From the NCBI GenBank assembly GCA_031283865.1, contig JAITAX010000090.1, forward strand, positions 1 to 10,346: a DNA stretch of 10,346 nucleotides, in the 5' to 3' direction. Below, in pieces: positions 6,410 through 10,346 of this stretch (position 1 is its first letter; every line of letters starts with the position of its first letter). The DNA is from Eubacteriales Family XIII. Incertae Sedis bacterium (GTDB lineage Bacteria > Bacillota > Clostridia > Peptostreptococcales > Anaerovoracaceae). Under the pieces are notes generated by a model. It was not told the origin of the DNA. It saw only the letters and a program-made list of their open reading frames with translations, and did no database searches. The translations under genes were made by a program, and so were the position numbers.

Positions 6410-7528
6410 ATGCTTGCACTGAGAATCGTTCCTAAGATCTATTACTTCGATAAGGTGAAAGAATTTCACGAAGAATTTAAAATCGGCAAGAGGGATCTGC
6501 TGGTTACGAACGAATGGATATACAAGCCCTACGTTGAGCCTCTCGGCGTCGAAACGAACATCGTCTTTCAGGAAAAATACGGCGCGGGCGAGCCGACTGA
6601 CGAGATGATAGACGGCATTGCGCGGGAGGCGAAACAGTACGACTACGACCGCATCATCGCGCTCGGCGGCGGAACGATCGTCGACATCTGCAAGGTCCTC
6701 GCGCTGGACGTCCCCGAGAAATCGGTCGATCTCTTCACGGGCGCGAAGCCCCCGCAGAAGCGCAAGACGCTGGTCGTCATACCGACCACCTGCGGCACGG
6801 GCAGCGAGGTGACGAACGTCGCGATTGCGGAACTCAAATCCCTGCACGTCAAGAAAGGCATAGCCGTCGAGGAAACCTACGCCGACGTCGCCGTCCTGAT
6901 TCCCGAGACGATGAACAGCCTGCCCTACAAGGTGTTCATAACGAGTTCGGTCGACGCCCTGATCCACGCGGTCGAATCCTACCTTTCGCCCAAGGCCACG
7001 CCGTTCACGGAGCAGTATTCGATCCACGCGATCAAGCTGATTATGAAAGGCTACAAGCATGTGGCGGAAAAAGGCGAAAATGAAAGAAACGCGCATATGA
7101 AAGACTTCGTTCTGGCTTCGAACTACGCCGGCATCGCTTTCGGCAACGCGGGCTGCGCAGCCGTCCACGCGCTTTCCTATTCGATAGGCGGCGCTTTCCA
7201 CGTGCCGCACGGCGAAGCGAACTATCAGTTTTTCACGGAGGTGCTGAAGTTCTATATCCGCAAGAACCCGACCGGCAAGATCGCTTCGCTGACGCGCATA
7301 TTCGCTGAGATCCTCGGCGTCGATGCGGCGGGCGACGTGTACGGCGCGCTGGAAAACTTCCTGAACAAGCTGATCGCGAAGAAGCCCCTGCGGGAATACG
7401 GCATGACGGAGGCACAGATCGACGAGTTCACGAAGTCCACCGTCGAGAACCAGCAGCGGCTGCTCGTGAACAACTACGTATTTCTCGAGGACAGCGAGCT
7501 GCGTGAGATCTTCGTGAACCTGTATTGA
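6410..7528 (+). CDS. 4hbD: NAD-dependent 4-hydroxybutyrate dehydrogenase (iron-type alcohol dehydrogenase)
   Basis: The enzyme reduces succinate semialdehyde to 4-hydroxybutyrate with NADH (reversible). At 372 residues it matches the C. kluyveri enzyme (371) along its length. The N-terminal dinucleotide-binding domain carries ALGGGTIVDICK (84-95) and the nucleotide-contacting PTTCGTGSEVTN (125-136). The C-terminal helical domain has the iron-type ligands D182 and H186 in SSVDALIHAVES, H253 in AAVHALSYSIGG and H267 in HVPHGEANY. The tail REYGM...QQRLLVNNY is also shared with the C. kluyveri protein. A GGGGGAG ribosome site (6399-6405) precedes the ATG. It follows abfT by 37 bases, and its stop overlaps the TTG start of the next gene. 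No succinate-semialdehyde dehydrogenase or GABA aminotransferase is present in the window, so the source of its substrate lies elsewhere. Confidence 0.96.
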   Translation: MLALRIVPKIYYFDKVKEFHEEFKIGKRDLLVTNEWIYKPYVEPLGVETNIVFQEKYGAGEPTDEMIDGIAREAKQYDYDRIIALGGGTIVDICKVLALDVPEKSVDLFTGAKPPQKRKTLVVIPTTCGTGSEVTNVAIAELKSLHVKKGIAVEETYADVAVLIPETMNSLPYKVFITSSVDALIHAVESYLSPKATPFTEQYSIHAIKLIMKGYKHVAEKGENERNAHMKDFVLASNYAGIAFGNAGCAAVHALSYSIGGAFHVPHGEANYQFFTEVLKFYIRKNPTGKIASLTRIFAEILGVDAAGDVYGALENFLNKLIAKKPLREYGMTEAQIDEFTKSTVENQQRLLVNNYVFLEDSELREIFVNLY

Positions 7529-8733
7529 GCGAGGACGCGCGCGTTCGGCCCGAGCCGGAGGGCGCTCTCGACGGTCTCCGGATACTGGATTTCACGACCC
7601 TGTTGCCGGGACCTTTCGCGACGATGAATCTGGCGGACATGGGGGCGGAGGTGCTGCGCGTCGCGACGACGACGCGGCGGGATCTTCTGGACACGCTGCC
7701 GCCGCTCATCGCGGACGAACGCTGCTCTGCGGCGGCGGCGCAGTTGGGACGGGGCAAGCGCTCCGTCCTGCTGAACCTGCGCGCGCCGGCGGCGGCCTCG
7801 GTCGTGAAGCGGCTGCTGTCCGTCTACGACATCGTCATAGAGCAATTCCGCCCCGGCGTCATGGAGAAGCTGGGTCTCGGCTATGCGGCGCTTTCCGCCG
7901 TCAACCCGCGCCTGATCTACTGCTCGCTGACGGGATACGGGCATGGCAATTTTATGTCCGAGCGCGCGGGCCACGACATCAACTACCTGTCGCTGAGCGG
8001 CGTGGCGGGCTACTCGGGACGCCGCGCCGAGGGGCCGAGTTTGAACGGCATCCAGATCGCGGACGTGGCCGCGGGTTCCTGCAACGCGATGGTCGCGATC
8101 CTTGCCGCCGTGATTCGCCGCCTGCGCAGCGGCAAAGGCCAGTTTCTCGACATATCCATGACGGACGGCGCGATGGCCTTTCACGCCATGTGGGGCGCGG
8201 CCTGCCTGTATACGGGGGAATCCCCCGCGCGGGAGGCCACCCTGCTGAACGGCGGAACCCTGTACGACTATTACGAAACCAAGGACGGCCGGCACATCAG
8301 CTTCGGCGGGCTGGAACCCAAATTCTGGGAAGCGTTCTGCCGCGTGCTGGGACACGCGGAATGGATCCCGCTGACGGTGGACGCGGGCCCTGCGGTCAAG
8401 GCCGAGGCGCGGCGCATCTTTCGTTCCCGCGATCTGGCAGAGTGGCTCGACGCCTTTCGCGAGGCCGACGCCTGCATCGAACCCGTACTTACGCCCGGCG
8501 AGGCGCTGGAGAGCCGGCTGGCGCGGGAGCGCGGGATGGCGGCGGAAATTCCGGCCGGCGGGGGACGCGCGCTGAGGCAGCCCGGCAGTCCCTACAAGTT
8601 CTCCGAAACGCCCGTGCGGTTCAGGCACGCGGGCCGGCCGCCGTCGCCCGAAGAAACGCGGACGGTGCTGGCGGAATGCGGTTTTACGGAGGCGGAGATC
8701 GATCATCTCTTCGCCGCGGACGCGCTGCGATAG
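7525..8733 (+). CDS. CaiB/BaiF-family protein, alpha-methylacyl-CoA racemase-like
   Basis: This 402-residue protein belongs to the class III (CaiB/BaiF) CoA-transferase family, interlocked dimers acting on acyl-CoA thioesters. The N-terminal LDGLRILDFTTLLPGPFATM opens the fold. The family's catalytic aspartate is D151 in RAGHDINYLSLSG. Several features follow the alpha-methylacyl-CoA racemase branch rather than formyl-CoA transferase: the GHDINY context, LNGGTLYDYYETKDGRHISF, GGLEPKFWEAF (with E264) in place of a glycine-rich GGGGQ loop, and ADACIEPVLTPGEA. It may therefore epimerise a 2-substituted acyl-CoA rather than transfer CoA. The sequence alone does not settle this. TTG at 7525 overlaps the 4hbD stop as TTGA. 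No other start codon lies between it and the conserved fold, so coupling from 4hbD is likely. It is the last gene of the cluster, and no clear terminator follows. Confidence 0.9.
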   Translation: MSEDARVRPEPEGALDGLRILDFTTLLPGPFATMNLADMGAEVLRVATTTRRDLLDTLPPLIADERCSAAAAQLGRGKRSVLLNLRAPAAASVVKRLLSVYDIVIEQFRPGVMEKLGLGYAALSAVNPRLIYCSLTGYGHGNFMSERAGHDINYLSLSGVAGYSGRRAEGPSLNGIQIADVAAGSCNAMVAILAAVIRRLRSGKGQFLDISMTDGAMAFHAMWGAACLYTGESPAREATLLNGGTLYDYYETKDGRHISFGGLEPKFWEAFCRVLGHAEWIPLTVDAGPAVKAEARRIFRSRDLAEWLDAFREADACIEPVLTPGEALESRLARERGMAAEIPAGGGRALRQPGSPYKFSETPVRFRHAGRPPSPEETRTVLAECGFTEAEIDHLFAADALR

Positions 8734-8798
8734 GACCGCCCCTCTCCCGAACGCCATATCTGCGAAAACTTTGTAAATTTTATTTATTCCGAAAATAG

Positions 8799-8829
8799 AT
8801 GAAAAAATACCGCAAAAACATGGTATAAT
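8799..8829 (+). promoter_or_regulatory. Extended -10 promoter for the metallopeptidase gene
   Basis: A perfect TATAAT (8824-8829) is preceded by TG plus one base (8821-8823), forming an extended -10. The best -35 is weak: ATGAAA (8799-8804) with a 19-base spacer. Transcription would start near 8836, giving a leader of about 64 bases. The gap 8734-8798 before it is AT-rich in its second half and shows no terminator hairpin I trust. Confidence 0.65.
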
Positions 8830-8851
8830 AGCCGCAAAGAGCGCGGTTATT
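8827..8851. repeat. Inverted repeat overlapping the -10 element, possible operator
   Basis: AATAGCCGC (8827-8835) faces GCGGTTATT (8843-8851) across 7 bases, matching at eight of nine positions. The left arm overlaps the -10 element and the presumed start site, so a bound protein would block transcription. The right-arm sequence is the complement of AATAACCGC, which recurs at the next promoter (9381-9389). Confidence 0.4.
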
Positions 8852-8886
8852 GAAAGATACCCGGTCGCGGTACGCGTTGCGCGCAC

Positions 8887-8892
8887 AAGGAG
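8887..8892 (+). promoter_or_regulatory. Ribosome binding site supporting the metallopeptidase TTG start
   Basis: AAGGAG lies 7 bases before TTG at 8900, which favours that start over the in-frame ATG 18 bases further on. Confidence 0.8.
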
Positions 8893-8899
8893 AAAAGCC

Positions 8900-9313
8900 T
8901 TGATTACGATAGAAGAAATGGAGGCGATGCTCGACGAATTGGCTACCGAGCTTCCGGAACAGTTTTACAAGGAATTGAACGGCGGCATCCTGTTGCTGCC
9001 CGATACGCGGCTCAGCCCGGAAGCCATCGACGGCGACCTTTTTACCCTTGGCGAATACCATTACAGCTACAGCATGGGGCGCTACATCACAATGTATTAC
9101 GGTTCCTTTGAGGCCCTGTACGGGCATCTGCCGCCGGAGGAACTGAAGTCGCGCTTGCGCAGCACCCTGCGCCACGAGTTCACGCATCACCTGGAATCGC
9201 TGGCGGGGGAAAAGGACCTTGAGATAGAGGATGAGCGGCAGTTGGCCCGTTACCGCTACCGCGCGAAGCTGCGGCGACGTCTGCGCGCGCGGGAGGAAGA
9301 TAGGCAGCCGTGA
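8900..9313 (+). CDS. Minimal zincin metallopeptidase-like protein
   Basis: The 137-residue cytoplasmic protein carries an HExxHH zinc motif (RHEFTHHLESLAG, H92-E93-H96-H97) near the end of a small alpha/beta domain. This resembles the PF06262-type minimal zincin family, usually about 110-140 residues and of unknown physiological role. H92 and H96 would bind zinc and E93 would activate water. An acidic stretch, EKDLEIEDE (104-112), follows and may supply the third ligand. The C-terminal 25 residues are strongly basic (RYRYRAKLRRRLRARE), which suggests nucleic-acid or membrane contact. The TTG start is supported by AAGGAG (8887-8892) 7 bases upstream. A later in-frame ATG would drop six residues. 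It is a monocistronic unit with its own promoter. The family assignment rests on the motif and size. Confidence 0.88.
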   Translation: MITIEEMEAMLDELATELPEQFYKELNGGILLLPDTRLSPEAIDGDLFTLGEYHYSYSMGRYITMYYGSFEALYGHLPPEELKSRLRSTLRHEFTHHLESLAGEKDLEIEDERQLARYRYRAKLRRRLRAREEDRQP

Positions 9314-9354
9314 GTTGTTGAGCTGCGTTGAGAGAGCTGTTTTGCGAGAAAGCC

Positions 9355-9383
9355 TTGTTTCCTCGCGCATATTGCGGTATAAT
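9355..9383 (+). promoter_or_regulatory. Sigma-A-type promoter for the lipoprotein and ECF ATPase genes
   Basis: TTGTTT (9355-9360) and a perfect TATAAT (9378-9383) are separated by 17 bases. Transcription would start near 9390, leaving a leader of only about 17 bases that begins at the GGAG ribosome site (9391-9394). Confidence 0.7.
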
Positions 9384-9389
9384 AACCGC
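9374..9389. repeat. Short palindrome centred on the -10 element, possible operator
   Basis: GCGGT (9374-9378) and ACCGC (9385-9389) flank the -10 region as a 5-bp inverted repeat. The core GGTATAATAACCGC differs by one base from GGTATAATAGCCGC at 8822-8835 upstream of the metallopeptidase gene. Confidence 0.4.
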
Positions 9390-9406
9390 TGGAGTGTGAC
9401 GAAAGG

Positions 9407-10165
9407 ATGCGAAGAATATTCTGCTTGAGCGCCTTGGTGTTCCTGCTGGCGGGCGCGCTGTCGTCCTGCGGCGGTTCCGGCGCCGCGCGGATCACAGACG
9501 AGTTCACGGGGATCTTGGACGAACCCGCCTCAGAACAAAATATCGAAAAGGCAGACGCCTTTCTCAAGGCCAATCTCATGGGCCTGAACAGGGAGCAGGC
9601 GGGTGAGCTGCTGCTCCTTTGGGAAGCCTATGCCCTGAATTACGACAGCGGATCGGTCGATTACGAGCGGCTCATCGCCGAATACGCCGCCGAGATACCG
9701 GATTACCTGACGGAATTGTTGGAATACAAAGCCGTCGAGCAGCGGCGCCCCATCATCGCGAACGCCACGTTGCAGGTCAATTGGCGGGAGCTGGTTTTGC
9801 GGACGCTGGACCTTGAGGATTTCATCGCGGCGCACCGCGAAGACCGATTGATTCAAGACGACGCGCTGTGGCTCTACAAGCGCTATGTCAATGCCCTGCT
9901 GATGGGCGCAAGCAATTCGCCCGTCTTCGACTATGAGACGCGCGCGTTCTCGCAGGATTTGCTGACGCAGTACGACGCGGTGTTGTCGGAGCGCCCGGAT
10001 TCCGCGCTGGCCGCCGTGCTGACGGAATACGAGGCGTATTTGGCGGGGCTTGGATATGCCCTTGAGTACGATCAAAAGGAGGAGAGCGCCAAGTTCTTTG
10101 AAACCTGCAGCCGTCTCGTGTCGGAGGCTGAGCAGCGTGTGAGCGGCGCGGAACAGACGCATTGA
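9407..10165 (+). CDS. Predicted lipoprotein of unknown function
   Basis: The 252-residue protein opens with a lipoprotein signal: basic MRR, a hydrophobic stretch (about 4-18) and a lipobox ending in LSSC, with C21 as the lipidated residue, then a GGSG spacer. The mature part is almost entirely helical and acidic, rich in E, L, A and Y, with regularly spaced DYERLIAEYAAEIPDYLTELLEY-like segments (about residues 84-106). This resembles an all-helical repeat domain on the outer face of the membrane, but I do not recognise a family. A GGAG lies 12 bases before the ATG, which is slightly far, and GAAAGG directly abuts it. Its TGA overlaps the TTG of the ECF ATPase gene, so the two are probably translated together. 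A role linked to the transporter is inference from this coupling only. Confidence 0.88.
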   Translation: MRRIFCLSALVFLLAGALSSCGGSGAARITDEFTGILDEPASEQNIEKADAFLKANLMGLNREQAGELLLLWEAYALNYDSGSVDYERLIAEYAAEIPDYLTELLEYKAVEQRRPIIANATLQVNWRELVLRTLDLEDFIAAHREDRLIQDDALWLYKRYVNALLMGASNSPVFDYETRAFSQDLLTQYDAVLSERPDSALAAVLTEYEAYLAGLGYALEYDQKEESAKFFETCSRLVSEAEQRVSGAEQTH

Positions 10166-10346
10166 CGATCATCAAAACAGAAGACCTTGTCTTTGAATAC
10201 AGGAAAGACGACGAGTCGCCGCCGGTCAAAGCCATCGGCGGCGTCAGTATAGATATAGAAGAGGGCAGCTTTACCGCGATCATCGGAAGAAACGGCTCCG
10301 GCAAATCCACGCTCGCGAAGAACATCAACGCCCTGCTGCTGCCGAG
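10162..10346 (+). CDS. ecfA1: Energy-coupling factor transporter ATPase, N-terminal part (EcfA1-like)
   Basis: Only the first 61 residues are in the window. The frame is open at the right edge. The fragment is the start of an ABC ATPase: an N-terminal strand with aromatic A-loop Y13 in LVFEYRKDD, the strand VKAIGGVSIDIEEGSF, and a perfect Walker A, GRNGSGKST (42-50), followed by LAKNINALLLP. The NINALLLP continuation and the PPVKA lead-in are typical of EcfA1 subunits of ECF vitamin/cofactor transporters, which pair with EcfA2 and the membrane protein EcfT. The TTG start overlaps the lipoprotein stop as TTGA and has no good ribosome site, consistent with coupled translation. EcfA2 and EcfT would be expected just downstream. 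Confidence 0.92.
   Translation, partial: MTIIKTEDLVFEYRKDDESPPVKAIGGVSIDIEEGSFTAIIGRNGSGKSTLAKNINALLLP

Noticed and set aside
8734..8798. Terminator after the CaiB/BaiF gene
   Set aside because: The stretch has AT-rich sequence (TTTGTAAATTTTATTTATT) but no GC-containing stem before a T-run.
7474..8886. Open frame of 470 codons antisense to the CaiB/BaiF gene
   Set aside because: The plus-strand protein shows conserved motifs throughout. The antisense product is compositionally biased with no recognisable domain, and it spans an intergenic promoter.

Overview
The window is GC-rich chromosomal DNA that reads as an anaerobic Firmicute, probably class Clostridia. The reasons are a complete set of 4-hydroxybutyrate fermentation genes closely resembling those of Clostridium aminobutyricum and C. 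kluyveri, a Firmicutes-type thiamine pyrophosphokinase, an energy-coupling-factor (ECF) transporter ATPase, strong GGAGG-type ribosome binding sites and frequent TTG starts. No phage, insertion sequence, CRISPR array, tRNA or rRNA is visible. The genes sit close together, and the longest stretch without one is about 200 bases.

Layout. Positions 1-168 are the end of an unrecognised gene, followed by a terminator-like hairpin (181-217). A methyl-accepting chemotaxis protein occupies 254-2005. A GC-rich hairpin (2045-2087) separates it from a convergent gene, thiN (2753-2088, minus strand). thiN and the next rightward gene start from back-to-back sigma-A-type promoters in 2821-2903, each with a 17-base spacer.

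The core is a rightward cluster from 2956 to 8733: a NifU C-terminal-domain Fe-S protein, 4-hydroxybutyryl-CoA dehydratase (abfD), a small cysteine-rich protein with a CGGCNP motif, 4-hydroxybutyrate CoA-transferase (abfT), NAD-dependent 4-hydroxybutyrate dehydrogenase (4hbD), and an alpha-methylacyl-CoA racemase-like member of the CaiB/BaiF family. Together 4hbD, abfT and abfD would convert succinate semialdehyde to 4-hydroxybutyrate, then 4-hydroxybutyryl-CoA, then crotonyl-CoA. This is the reductive middle part of GABA or succinate fermentation to butyrate. The NifU-type protein could supply Fe-S clusters to the [4Fe-4S] dehydratase. The cysteine-rich protein and the racemase-like enzyme have no assigned step and are the most interesting unknowns.

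The last part (8734-10346) has two short transcription units with near-identical promoter cores: a minimal zincin metallopeptidase (8900-9313), then an unrecognised lipoprotein (9407-10165) whose stop overlaps the start of an EcfA1-type ATPase cut by the window edge. TTG starts that overlap the preceding TGA stop as TTGA recur at two genes here and possibly at a third.

I do not see a defence or mobile system. The best candidates for undescribed biology are the CGGCNP protein within the 4-hydroxybutyrate operon, the racemase-like gene at its end, and the lipoprotein coupled to the ECF ATPase.
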